The notes under the pieces: generated by a model
What the model was told of the DNA's origin: nothing
What the model saw: only the letters and a program-made list of their open reading frames with translations
Database searches by the model: none
Part shown: in pieces, positions 17,457-25,605 of the stretch
Layout: each line of letters begins with the position of its first letter
How positions within the stretch are numbered: the first letter of the stretch is position 1
From: Actinobacteria bacterium HGW-Actinobacteria-2
GTDB lineage: Bacteria; Actinomycetota; Actinomycetes; Propionibacteriales; Propionibacteriaceae
Direction of reading: 5' to 3'
DNA length: 50,441 nt
NCBI GenBank assembly: GCA_002841335.1
Contig: PHEY01000006.1
Location: forward strand, 97,000-147,440
Position numbers and translations under genes: made by a program

Positions 17457-20400
17457 ATGCGCACACCCCAGAGCACCTACCGGCTGCAGATCACCGAAGA
17501 CTTTGACCTGATCGCGGCGGCAAAAACCCTGTCCTACTTGCACGAACTCGGCGTGGACTGGGTCTACCTTTCCCCACTGCTGGCCTCGGAGTCGGGCAGC
17601 GATCACGGCTACGACGTGTCCGACCACTCGGCCATCGACGTGTCCCGTGGTCGGGCCGCAGGCCTGTCCACGCTGGCCACCGAGGCCCGCCGGCTAGGCA
17701 TGGGCATCCTGGTCGACATCGTCCCCAACCACGTCGGGGTGGCTCGTCCCTGGGAGAACGACTGGTGGTGGCACGTGCTCACCCACGGCCAGAACTCCGC
17801 CTACGCTGAGGCCTTCGACATCGACTGGGCCTTCGGTGAGGGCAAGGTGCGCCTACCGGTGGTGGCCGAGGACGACCTGCTGCCGGACGGACGGATCCGC
17901 GGCCTGCAGGTGCTCGGCGGCGAACTGCACTACCGCGATCAGCGCTTCCCGTTGGCGCCGGATTCGGTGCTCGGAGCCAACGACGAGCCCAACCTGGTCC
18001 ACTCCCGCCAGCACTATCAGCTGGTCGGCTGGCGCCAGGCCGACCGGATGCTCAACTACCGCCGCTTCTTCGCGGTGAACTCGCTGGTGGCGATCCGGGT
18101 CGAGGACCCGGTCTGGTTCACCCGCTCGCACGCCGAGATCAAACGTTGGTTCGACGAATGCCTGGTCGACGGGCTGCGGGTCGACCATCCCGACGGGCTG
18201 CGCGATCCCGGCAAATACCTCGACGACCTGGCCGTTCTGACCGGCGGCAGCTACGTCCTGGTGGAGAAGATCCTGGCGATCCGCGAAGGCACCGACGGTG
18301 AACTCGTCCCCGAGGAACTGCCCACCTCGTGGAAGACCGCAGGCACCACCGGCTATGACGCGATGGCGCTGATCGACCGGCTGTTGGTCGACCCGGCCGG
18401 GGAGCCGGGGCTGACCGCCCTGGAAGAGCGGCTGCGCGGACGTCCGGACGACTGGCCGCGACTGGTCCACGACAGCAAGCTGGGCGTGGCCCACGGGCTG
18501 CTGGCCGCCGAGATCGCCCGGATCGCCCGCGACCTGGCCGCGGCCAGCGAGAGCCTGCGTGCGCTCGACCCGAACCAGGTGGCCGAGGCGATCGCCGAGA
18601 TCGTGGCCGACTTCGAGGTGTACCGCACCTATCTGCCGGAAGGTCGGGAGTACCTGGAGCAGGCGTTCGGGCTGGCCTGGGAGCATCGTCCCGACCTGGG
18701 ACAGGTGCTGAACCAGGTCTACGGACTGCTCTCCGACGGCGGTGCCGCGCCCGCGCAGCGCTTCCAGCAAACCTCCGGCATGGTGATGGCCAAAGCCGTC
18801 GAGGACGGCGCCCACTACCGCACGTCCCGGCTGACCAGTCTGAACGAGGTCGGTGGCGACCCCAGCCTGTTCGCGATCGACACCGAGCAGTTCCACGCCG
18901 CGATGGTGCGTCGGCAATCCGAATGGCCCAACGCCATGGTGGCCGGCACCACCCACGACACCAAACGCGGCGAGGGCACCCGGGCGCGCATCTCGGTGCT
19001 GGCCGAGGTGCCTGAGTTGTGGGCCGAGGCGGTGGCCGAACTGCTGGAGCTGGTGCCGGTGCCCGACGCCGGCCTGGCGAACCTGCTGTGGCAGGCGATC
19101 ATCGGAGTGTGGCCGGCCGAGCGGCAGCGGCTGCGCGACTATGCGACCAAGGCCATGCGCGAGGCCGGCGAGCACACCGGCTGGACCGACCCAGATCCGG
19201 TCTTCGAGGCGGCCCTGGCCGCCTGCGTGGACGCCGCCTTCGACCGTCCCGAGGTGACCGCGGTGGTGGAGCGGGTGGTGGCCGCCGTGGTCGGCCCGGG
19301 ACGTAGCAACGCCCTAGCCGCCAAGTTGTTGTCGCTGACCATCCCCGGGGTGCCGGACGTCTACCAGGGCAGCGAGTTGTGGGAGCACAACCTGGTCGAC
19401 CCGGACAACCGACGTCCGGTCGACTTCGCCCACCGCGCCGAGGTGCTCGCCCAGGTGCGGCTGGGTGCCCGTCCGCGGGTGTCCGGTGCGCTGAACGATC
19501 CGGGCGAAGTGAAACTGCTGGTCACCCATCAGGCGTTGACCGCCCGCCGGGACCACCCGGAGTGGTTCACCCGCTACCGTCCGCTGCCCGCCGAGGGGCC
19601 CGCCGCCGACCACCTGGTCGCGTTCAGCCGGGGTGGGGCGATCACCGCGGTCACCCGGCTCCCGGTGGGCCTGGCCACCGCCGGCGGCTGGGGCGAAACC
19701 ACGGTGTCACTGCCCGAGGGCCGCTGGCGCGATCTGATCTCCGGACGGCTGGTCACCGTCGACCAGCGGCGCCTGGTGCGGGTCGGTGATCTGCTCGATC
19801 GCTATCCGGTGGCTCTGCTGGTGCGTGAGCAGCGGCGAGCCGGCGAGCGTGGGCGTTTCGACGTCTGGGCGCCCCTGCCGAAGCGGGTCCGGTTGCAGGT
19901 CGGTGATCGGGTGGTGGCGATGACCAAGGGCATCGACGGCTGGTGGACGCCGGCCGAGCCCGAGCCGTTGGGCCAGGTCGATTACGGCTACTTGCTCGAC
20001 GACGACCCACAGCCGCGCCCCGACCCGCGCAGCCGCTGGCAGCCCAACGGCGTCCACGGACTGTCCCGCAGCTACGACCCCGGTTCCTTCGCCTGGCACG
20101 ACCAGGCCTGGACCGGACGGGCGCTGCCCGGATCGGTGATCTACGAGCTGCACATCGGCACCTTCACCGCCGAGGGCACCTTGGACGCCGCGGTTGGTCG
20201 GCTCGCCGGCCTGGCCGAGCTCGGGGTGGACTTCGTCGAGGTGATGCCGGTCAATGCCTTCGCCGGCGAACGGGGCTGGGGCTACGACGGGGTCGGCTGG
20301 TTCGCCGTTCAGGACGTCTACGGTGGGCCGGACGCCTACCGGCGCTTCGTCGACGCTGCGCACGCCGTCGGCCTCGGGGTGATCCAGGACGTGGTGTACA

Positions 20401-21584
20401 ACCACTTCGGGCCGGTCGGGAACTACCTGACCTTGTTCGGGCCGTACCTGGCTGACGCCGACGGCGCCTGGGGGTCGCAGGTGAACATCGACGGCCCTGG
20501 CAGTACCGAGGTGCGTCGGCTGATCGCCGACAACGTGCGCTATTGGTTTGCCGAGGCTCACGTCGACGCGCTGCGCCTGGACGCGGTCCACGCCCTCTAC
20601 GACGCTTCGCCGACCCACCTGTTGGAGGAGCTGAGCATGGTCACCAGCGACCTGGCCGCGCACCTGCGCCGTCCGCTGGCCCTGATCGCCGAATCCGACG
20701 CCAACGACCCGCGGATCATCACCCCCCGACAGGCCGGCGGCTACGGGGTCGATGCCCTGTGGAGCGACGACCTCCATCACGCGCTGCACGTGGCCCTCAC
20801 CGGGGAGACCGACGGCTACTACGTCGACTACACCGGGCTGGGATCGCTGGCCAAGGCCTGCGAGCGCGGCTTCGTCCACGACGGCAGCTGGTCGAAGTCC
20901 CGCGGACGCCGCTACGGCGCGCCTCTGGACGTCACCCGGGTGCCGGGCTGGCGGCTGGTGGTGGCTGCCACCAACCACGATCAGGTCGGCAACCGACCGC
21001 TGGGGGATCGTCCGCGGCTCACCGCCGACCAGCACGCCGCGGCGGCTCTGCTGACCTTGACCACGGGCAACACTGCGCTGCTGTTCATGGGGCAGGAATG
21101 GGCGGCCAGCACGCCGTTCGGCTACTTCTGCGACTACTCCGACGACCCCGAGTTGGCCGAGGCCATTCGCCGCGGTCGGCGGCAGGAGTTCCCTCCTGAG
21201 ATGGTGGACGGCGAGCTGCCCGACCCGCTGGACGTGGCCACGTTCCACGCGGCCAAGCTGCGCTGGGAGGAGATCGACGAACCCGAACATGCGGTCGTCC
21301 ATCAGGTCTACCGGCAGCTGTTGGCGTTGCGGCGGCAGTATTCGGAGATGACTGATCCGGTGATGGCCCGGACCCGGTGCACTTTCGATGACGAAGCGGG
21401 CTGGTTCCTGATGAGGCGCGGTGGTCTGGCGGTCGCGGTCAACTTCAGCACCACCGAGGTGCGCGTCGATCTGGGCGGACCGCACATGCTGCGGTGGGCG
21501 GGGCCGTCCGGGGCCCGGGCCGAGGCGGACGCGGTGATCCTGCCGCCTGGTGGTGGCGCGTTGCTGCTCCCCTTGGAGCAGTGA
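17457..21584 (+). CDS. treY-treZ: TreY-TreZ fusion: maltooligosyltrehalose synthase and trehalohydrolase in one chain
   Basis: One 1,375-residue open frame holds two enzymes. Residues 1 to about 795 are TreY, which converts the reducing end of maltodextrin to a trehalose linkage: TPQSTYRLQI start, DIVPNHVGVA, GLRVDHPDGLRDP (nucleophile Asp), VEKIL (acid Glu) and AGTTHDTKRGEGTRAR. From about residue 799 (RFDVWAPLPKRV) to the end is TreZ, which releases trehalose: an N-terminal E-set domain, VEVMPVNAF, YDGVGWF, VVYNHFGP, ALRLDAVHALYD, LIAESDAND and NHDQVGNR. All catalytic motifs of both enzymes are present and no frameshift is needed. They are normally separate genes (treY, treZ) near treX; no treX/glgX is in this window. 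ATG 17457 follows GCGAGGAGG at 17435-17443. It ends two bases before the convergent membrane-protein gene. Confidence 0.93.
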   Translation: MRTPQSTYRLQITEDFDLIAAAKTLSYLHELGVDWVYLSPLLASESGSDHGYDVSDHSAIDVSRGRAAGLSTLATEARRLGMGILVDIVPNHVGVARPWENDWWWHVLTHGQNSAYAEAFDIDWAFGEGKVRLPVVAEDDLLPDGRIRGLQVLGGELHYRDQRFPLAPDSVLGANDEPNLVHSRQHYQLVGWRQADRMLNYRRFFAVNSLVAIRVEDPVWFTRSHAEIKRWFDECLVDGLRVDHPDGLRDPGKYLDDLAVLTGGSYVLVEKILAIREGTDGELVPEELPTSWKTAGTTGYDAMALIDRLLVDPAGEPGLTALEERLRGRPDDWPRLVHDSKLGVAHGLLAAEIARIARDLAAASESLRALDPNQVAEAIAEIVADFEVYRTYLPEGREYLEQAFGLAWEHRPDLGQVLNQVYGLLSDGGAAPAQRFQQTSGMVMAKAVEDGAHYRTSRLTSLNEVGGDPSLFAIDTEQFHAAMVRRQSEWPNAMVAGTTHDTKRGEGTRARISVLAEVPELWAEAVAELLELVPVPDAGLANLLWQAIIGVWPAERQRLRDYATKAMREAGEHTGWTDPDPVFEAALAACVDAAFDRPEVTAVVERVVAAVVGPGRSNALAAKLLSLTIPGVPDVYQGSELWEHNLVDPDNRRPVDFAHRAEVLAQVRLGARPRVSGALNDPGEVKLLVTHQALTARRDHPEWFTRYRPLPAEGPAADHLVAFSRGGAITAVTRLPVGLATAGGWGETTVSLPEGRWRDLISGRLVTVDQRRLVRVGDLLDRYPVALLVREQRRAGERGRFDVWAPLPKRVRLQVGDRVVAMTKGIDGWWTPAEPEPLGQVDYGYLLDDDPQPRPDPRSRWQPNGVHGLSRSYDPGSFAWHDQAWTGRALPGSVIYELHIGTFTAEGTLDAAVGRLAGLAELGVDFVEVMPVNAFAGERGWGYDGVGWFAVQDVYGGPDAYRRFVDAAHAVGLGVIQDVVYNHFGPVGNYLTLFGPYLADADGAWGSQVNIDGPGSTEVRRLIADNVRYWFAEAHVDALRLDAVHALYDASPTHLLEELSMVTSDLAAHLRRPLALIAESDANDPRIITPRQAGGYGVDALWSDDLHHALHVALTGETDGYYVDYTGLGSLAKACERGFVHDGSWSKSRGRRYGAPLDVTRVPGWRLVVAATNHDQVGNRPLGDRPRLTADQHAAAALLTLTTGNTALLFMGQEWAASTPFGYFCDYSDDPELAEAIRRGRRQEFPPEMVDGELPDPLDVATFHAAKLRWEEIDEPEHAVVHQVYRQLLALRRQYSEMTDPVMARTRCTFDDEAGWFLMRRGGLAVAVNFSTTEVRVDLGGPHMLRWAGPSGARAEADAVILPPGGGALLLPLEQ

Positions 21585-21586
21585 GG

Positions 21587-22213
21587 TCAGTCCTTGCGGT
21601 AGCGCGGGAGCGGGCCGTAGTAGACCGAGGTCTGCGGTGGTGCGAACGCGGTCTCGGGGTGCCGGTGGGCCTGCCAGGCGTCGAAGAAGCTGCGGGCTTG
21701 CGGCAGCCACAGCAGCCCGGTGCCGATCGCGGCCAGGGGGATGACCGCCCAGCCGATCGGATTGAGTAGCAGCATCAGCAGGCTGAGTGCGGTGGTGATG
21801 ATTCCGGCGATTCGCGTCCAGCGGTGTCCGAACCAGGCGTAGTAGCCGGTGATCACCGCGCCGGTCGCCGGCAACAGCATCGCGACGGTGAGCGCCACGG
21901 CCAGCAGTGCGTCATAGCCGACCTCGATCCGCTCGAAGCGGCTGGTCAGCCAGCTGGAGCCGATGAGGTCCTCGACAGCGATCCAATAGGTCCACAGCAG
22001 CGAGGCGGCAGCGGTGGCCGTGGCCAGCCAGAGCAAGACCGTGGCCACCCGGATCAGCCAGGGCCGCCGGGGCTCGCCGGTGCGTGGATTCACGCCCGCG
22101 CTGGTGGTGTTCGGTAGTGGCGGGAGGGTGGCGATCTCGGCGACTGCCGCCTCGGCGGTGACCGGCGGCGCGGACGCCTCAGCGGTGACCGGCAACGGAG
22201 CTTCGGCCGTCAT
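21587..22213 (-). CDS. Four-helix membrane protein, unknown function
   Basis: A 208-residue product with an N-terminal stretch containing imperfect copies of a VTAEA motif (about residues 1-30: TAEAPLPVTAEASAPPVTAEA), then about four membrane helices (roughly 53-75, 100-120, 132-152 and 155-172) and a polar C-terminal tail with RSFFDAWQAHRHPE. I do not recognise the family. The Ala/Thr/Glu-rich N-terminus is probably disordered and cytoplasmic. The gene is convergent with treY-treZ, two bases apart, and lies 36 bases downstream of the TetR gene on the same strand, so it may be co-transcribed with that regulator. Confidence 0.8.
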   Translation of the reverse strand: MTAEAPLPVTAEASAPPVTAEAAVAEIATLPPLPNTTSAGVNPRTGEPRRPWLIRVATVLLWLATATAAASLLWTYWIAVEDLIGSSWLTSRFERIEVGYDALLAVALTVAMLLPATGAVITGYYAWFGHRWTRIAGIITTALSLLMLLLNPIGWAVIPLAAIGTGLLWLPQARSFFDAWQAHRHPETAFAPPQTSVYYGPLPRYRKD

Positions 22214-22249
22214 TCCACCTCCAAGCTGTCAGGTGTTGGCCAGCATAGG

Positions 22250-22849
22250 TCACCAGTGGTCGGCCAGGTAGAACTGCATCGACGGGCCTATCGCACGCAC
22301 GAGTTGTGCTCGCGACATTCGGCCGATGGATTGCAGCTGCAAGATGTCCCTGGCCAGGACCAACCCCAGAACCACGCTCACCGCCAGATCCCCGCGCTGC
22401 TTGGCATTGGTGTGTCCCAGGCCTTCGGCGACCTTGGAGTAGATCTCCTTCGACAGCAGTTCACTCAGCGGACGTTGCGCGCCCGACTCACTCACCGCCG
22501 CGCGCAGCATCGCGCTGAAACGCTCGCGGGCATCCGGCATCTCCATGATGTCCAGCAGGTTTTCGACAGCCCGCCGTCCGATCTCGTCGTGGGGACCCGC
22601 CAACAGGGCGCTCACCACCACCGACGGGTCACCGAGCGGCAGCGACAGCACCGCCTCGGCGAAGAGTTCGGGCTTGGAGTGGAAGTAGTGGTGCACCAGC
22701 GCCGGGTCGACGTCTGCGGTTCGGGCGATCGCTCGCAAGGAGACCTTCTCGTAGCCCACCTCGGAAAACATGGTCAGGGCGGCAGCGAGGATCTCGCTGC
22801 GTGTATCGGCGCGCCCAGGACGACGACCGCGCGGACGGCTCTCGTTCAT
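22250..22849 (-). CDS. TetR family transcriptional regulator
   Basis: A 199-residue protein with the TetR DNA-binding region at residues 14-60: TRSEILAAALTMFSEVGYEKVSLRAIARTADVDPALVHHYF, followed by a helical ligand-binding domain that resembles the TetR_C type (DIMEMPDARERFSAMLRAAV). The AGGAGGCCAAC before ATG 22849 is a near-perfect ribosome site. It is divergent from the HAD phosphatase gene with only 39 bases between the two starts, so it may regulate itself and that gene, or the membrane-protein gene downstream. The ligand is unknown. Confidence 0.92.
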   Translation of the reverse strand: MNESRPRGRRPGRADTRSEILAAALTMFSEVGYEKVSLRAIARTADVDPALVHHYFHSKPELFAEAVLSLPLGDPSVVVSALLAGPHDEIGRRAVENLLDIMEMPDARERFSAMLRAAVSESGAQRPLSELLSKEIYSKVAEGLGHTNAKQRGDLAVSVVLGLVLARDILQLQSIGRMSRAQLVRAIGPSMQFYLADHW

Positions 22850-22888
22850 GTTGGCCTCCTTCCACTACCCGGTTCTAAGCTTCGGCCT

Positions 22889-23530
22889 ATGACGCGCTGG
22901 CGGTGGGTGCTTTTCGACCTTGATGGCACCCTTGCCAACACGATTCCCCTCATTATTGCCTCCTATGACCACGCGATGCGAAGTGTCTTGGGCGTGCCTG
23001 CTGATCGAAATGAGGCAACTCGCTGGATCGGGCAAACCCTGAAGCACACCTTCGGCACCCTCCACCCCGACCGCGCCGAGGAGTTGATCGAAGCCTACGT
23101 CGAGTTCAACCTGCGTCAGATGGGCGCCCTGATCGAGCGCTATCCGGGCATGGTCGAGCTGGTCGACCAGCTGAGTCTGGCCGGCATCGGGTGCGGGGTG
23201 GCCACGTCCAAGCGGCGCCCGGCGGCCGAACTCACGCTCACCCACGTCGGCCTGGAGGATCACATCGCCATCACCGTGGCCATGGACGACACTGACGTCC
23301 ACAAGCCCGATCCGGCGCCGCTGCGGCTGGCCTTGGCGCGGATGGGCGCCAACCCTGACGAGTCGGTCTACATCGGCGACGCGGTGGTCGACGTCCAGGC
23401 GGCGAAGGCGGCCGGCATGGCCGCCATCGCCGTCACCTGGGGCGCCGGCGAGGTTGACGCACTGCGCGCCGCCGCCCCGACCGCGGTCGCGACCACCACC
23501 GCCCAGCTCCGTGCCCTCCTCCTCCCCTAA
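22889..23530 (+). CDS. HAD superfamily hydrolase (phosphoglycolate phosphatase / PpaX-like)
   Basis: The 213-residue product has all four HAD motifs: FDLDGTLANT (motif I, nucleophile Asp), ATSKRR (motif II), the lysine of VHKPDPAP (motif III) and YIGDAVVD (motif IV). A helical cap lies between motifs I and II. Such proteins hydrolyse small phosphates such as phosphoglycolate, or pyrophosphate; the substrate is not fixed by sequence. The first 30 codons are noticeably less GC-rich than the rest (ATTCCCCTCATTATTGCC). ATG 22889 is chosen because the DLDGT motif then begins ten residues in. It is convergent with the CoA-transferase gene across a 211-base gap containing two hairpins. Confidence 0.9.
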   Translation: MTRWRWVLFDLDGTLANTIPLIIASYDHAMRSVLGVPADRNEATRWIGQTLKHTFGTLHPDRAEELIEAYVEFNLRQMGALIERYPGMVELVDQLSLAGIGCGVATSKRRPAAELTLTHVGLEDHIAITVAMDDTDVHKPDPAPLRLALARMGANPDESVYIGDAVVDVQAAKAAGMAAIAVTWGAGEVDALRAAAPTAVATTTAQLRALLLP

Positions 23531-23583
23531 CCCCACCCCACCCCGAGTTGCGCCCCCGCCACCCGCCTCTGCACCTGGCAATC

Positions 23584-23643
23584 CGCCCCCGAAACGCGCA
23601 GCCGCTACCGAAATTCCGGTAGCAGCTGCGCAATTCGGGGGCG
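23584..23643. repeat. Long imperfect inverted repeat, 27-bp arms
   Basis: Arms at 23584-23610 and 23617-23643 are complementary over 27 positions with three mismatches, around the six-base loop AAATTC. The inner part reads CGCTACCG / CGGTAGCAG. It lies 53 bases after the HAD stop, in the gap between convergent genes. There is no T-run after either arm. It may end transcription in both directions, or be a copy of a dispersed intergenic repeat. Confidence 0.75.
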
Positions 23644-23694
23644 TCCAGGACGGGAGTGGGGGATTTGGGCTGGGGGAGCGGGGGCGGGGACGGC

Positions 23695-23726
23695 AGCGCC
23701 CCCGTCCCGAGAAGGACGAGGGCGCT
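23695..23726 (-). terminator. Hairpin terminator of the CoA-transferase gene
   Basis: AGCGCCCCCGTCC (23695-23707) pairs with GGACGAGGGCGCT (23714-23726) with one mismatch, around the loop CGAGAA. It lies 16 bases past the stop of the minus-strand CoA-transferase gene. There is no clear T-tract, as is common in actinobacteria. Confidence 0.7.
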
Positions 23727-23741
23727 GCGGCGTCAGACTGC

Positions 23742-25250
23742 TCAGGCCTTCATGGTGCCGGTCTCGAGGAACCGGGCGTGCCAGCTGAGGGCCTTGTTCA
23801 GGTCGTGCGGGGTGTGCGCGCTGTTGCTCGCCTTGGCGGCAGCGGCCACGTACTCCTCCAGCTGAGCCTTGTAGTCGGGGTGGGCGCAGTTCTCGATGAC
23901 GACCTTGGCCCGCTTGGCCGGGGACAGGCCGCGCAGGTCGGCCAGACCCTGCTCGGTGATGATCACCATGACGTCGTGCTCGGTGTGGTCGTGGTGGGAC
24001 ACCATCGGCACGATCGAGGAGATCGCACCGCCCTTGGCAGTCGAGGGAGTGACGAAGGTCGAGATGTAGGCGTTACGGGTGAAGTCGCCCGAGCCGCCGA
24101 TGCCGTTCTGCATCTTCGAGCCCATGATGTGGGTGGAGTTCACGTTGCCGTAGATGTCGGCTTCGATCAGGCCGTTGCAGGAGATGACGCCGAGGCGGCG
24201 GATCATCTCGGGGTTGTTCGAGATGTCCTGGGCGCGAAGGATGATCTTGTCGCGGTAGTGCGCGGCATTGTCGTTCATCTTCTGGGCGTACTCGGGGCTG
24301 AGGGAGAACGCGGTCGCCGAGGCGATGGTCATCTTGCCCGAATCGAGCAGGTCGACCATGCCGTCCTGGATCACCTCGGTGTAGGAGGTGAGGTTCTCGA
24401 ACGGGCCCTCCAGCAGGCCGGCGAGCACCGCGTTGGCGATGTTGCCCACACCCGACTGCAGCGGCAGCAGGTTCTCCGGCAGGCGGCCCATCTTCACCTC
24501 GTGCTGCAGGAACTCCAGCAGGTAGCCGGCGATCTTGCGGGACTCGTCGTCCAGCGGCTTGAACGGGGTGTTGCGGTCTTCGGAGTCGGTCTCGACCACC
24601 GCGACCACCTTGGCCGGATCGATCTTGATGGTCTTGCCGCCGATGCGGTCACTGGCCGAGGTCAGCGGGTAGGGCAGGCGGTGCGGCGGCAGCGCGTTGT
24701 GCTCGTACACGTCGTGCATACCGAACAGGTCGATGCTCTGCCAGGAGTTGACCTCCAGGATCACCTTGTCGGCCGCTTCGAGCCACAAGGTGTTGTTGCC
24801 CAGCGACGAGGACGGGATCAGTTCGCCGGTCTCGGTGATGGCGGTGACCTCGATCACGGCCACGTCCAGCTTGCCCAGGAAGCCGGCCCACGTCTGCGGA
24901 CCGGAGTGCGACAGGTGGATGTCCTGGTAGCCGGAGATGCCGGCGTTGATCTTGTTCCGCATGATCGGGTCGGACTGGTACGGCATGCGGTAGCTGATGC
25001 CGTCGACCTCGGCCAGGGCGCCGTCCAGTTCGGGGGCGGTCGAGGCGCCGGTGAGCACACCGATCATGAAGGCCTCGCCCCGATCGTGGGCTTCCTTGAT
25101 CTGGGCGGCCAGGGCGCCAGGCACCGCCTTGGGGTAGCCGGCGCCAGTGAAGCCGGAGAAACCGACGTTCATGCCGTTCTTGATGATCTTGGCGGCATCT
25201 TCCGCACTGCAGACCTTGCTGCGGAACTCCGCGCTCGCGATACGCGACAT
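23742..25250 (-). CDS. Acetyl-CoA hydrolase/transferase family: succinyl-CoA:acetate or propionate CoA-transferase
   Basis: This 502-residue protein belongs to the Cat1/AarC/ScpC family, which moves CoA between succinate and acetate or propionate. Visible family motifs include GMNVGFSGFTGAGYPKAVP near the N-terminus, SSSLGNN, LPLQSGVGNIANAVL, SYTEVIQDGMVDLL with the likely catalytic Glu292, and GIGGSGDFTRNA near the C-terminus. In propionic acid bacteria, succinyl-CoA:propionate transfer closes the Wood-Werkman cycle, which fits the PPi enzymes in this window. The acceptor cannot be settled from sequence. ATG 25250 follows AGGAG by four bases; an in-frame GTG at 25265 lacks such a site. It appears monocistronic: a terminator follows and 355 bases of leader/promoter DNA precede it. 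Confidence 0.92.
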   Translation of the reverse strand: MSRIASAEFRSKVCSAEDAAKIIKNGMNVGFSGFTGAGYPKAVPGALAAQIKEAHDRGEAFMIGVLTGASTAPELDGALAEVDGISYRMPYQSDPIMRNKINAGISGYQDIHLSHSGPQTWAGFLGKLDVAVIEVTAITETGELIPSSSLGNNTLWLEAADKVILEVNSWQSIDLFGMHDVYEHNALPPHRLPYPLTSASDRIGGKTIKIDPAKVVAVVETDSEDRNTPFKPLDDESRKIAGYLLEFLQHEVKMGRLPENLLPLQSGVGNIANAVLAGLLEGPFENLTSYTEVIQDGMVDLLDSGKMTIASATAFSLSPEYAQKMNDNAAHYRDKIILRAQDISNNPEMIRRLGVISCNGLIEADIYGNVNSTHIMGSKMQNGIGGSGDFTRNAYISTFVTPSTAKGGAISSIVPMVSHHDHTEHDVMVIITEQGLADLRGLSPAKRAKVVIENCAHPDYKAQLEEYVAAAAKASNSAHTPHDLNKALSWHARFLETGTMKA

Positions 25251-25333
25251 GTCACTCCTCGACACTGGTTGGAACAGGCACAGGGTACTGATTTTGGGGC
25301 TAGTTGGACGGTGTTGGCTAGATTTTGTCCGAG

Positions 25334-25364
25334 ATTATGCCCACCCCCGTATTTGTCTTATCAA
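25334..25364 (-). promoter_or_regulatory. Possible promoter of the CoA-transferase gene
   Basis: On the minus strand TTGATA (25364-25359) and CATAAT (25339-25334) resemble -35 and -10 hexamers with a 19-base spacer, longer than ideal. They lie in the only AT-rich stretch of the region, 84 bases before the start codon. This rests on sequence resemblance only. Confidence 0.4.
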
Positions 25365-25467
25365 GGGGTTATGCACACAAACTCCCCTCCGGGAGGGGTA
25401 GCGTGGCGGTGCCGGACGGCTGTTGGTGAGGCTGCCGTGCCCGAGGTCGAAATCGGGGGAAACGTCA

Positions 25468-25499
25468 GCGGGTGCCCGAACCTGAGTTCGAACACCCGC
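25468..25499 (-). other. Strand-specific 14-bp RNA stem-loop in the leader region
   Basis: Arms 25468-25481 and 25486-25499 close a four-base loop. Read as minus-strand RNA all 14 pairs form, two of them G-U; read as plus-strand RNA the same two positions are C-A mismatches. The structure is therefore better as RNA from the strand of the CoA-transferase and DUF1015 genes. It could be part of a long leader or a small RNA. Confidence 0.5.
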
Positions 25500-25582
25500 C
25501 GTGCGATGGCAAATGAGTCGCGGAACAGCTCCCCACCTCTGAGTGTGATGTTGCCAGACACTCCCGCCGCCACTGTCGCTAA

Positions 25583-25600
25583 CAAGCGGTTACCCGCTTG
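25583..25600 (-). terminator. Hairpin after the DUF1015 gene
   Basis: CAAGCGG (25583-25589) and CCGCTTG (25594-25600) pair perfectly around TTAC, six bases past the stop of the minus-strand DUF1015 gene. On the minus strand it is followed by TTAGCG, so only a weak T-run. Confidence 0.55.
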
Positions 25601-25605
25601 CCGGG

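Larger units (their letters stand above)
25251..25605. other. 355-bp intergenic region before the CoA-transferase gene
   Basis: No convincing gene is seen; short frames on both strands have poor codon use. It holds, from right to left, a hairpin after the DUF1015 gene (25583-25600), a 14-bp stem-loop (25468-25499), a 7+1+7 palindrome CCCCTCC-G-GGAGGGG (25384-25398) and an AT-richer stretch with a possible promoter (25334-25364). The palindrome lies just upstream of the putative promoter and could be an operator. Confidence 0.6.

Noticed and set aside
19707-21710. 667-residue minus-strand frame over the TreZ part of the fusion
   Set aside because: Shadow frame with no recognisable domain; the plus-strand product has all catalytic motifs.
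25468-25499. Possible tRNA, because of a GTTCGAAC-like arm
   Set aside because: No acceptor stem, D-arm or anticodon arm can be folded around it; it is a simple 14-bp hairpin.
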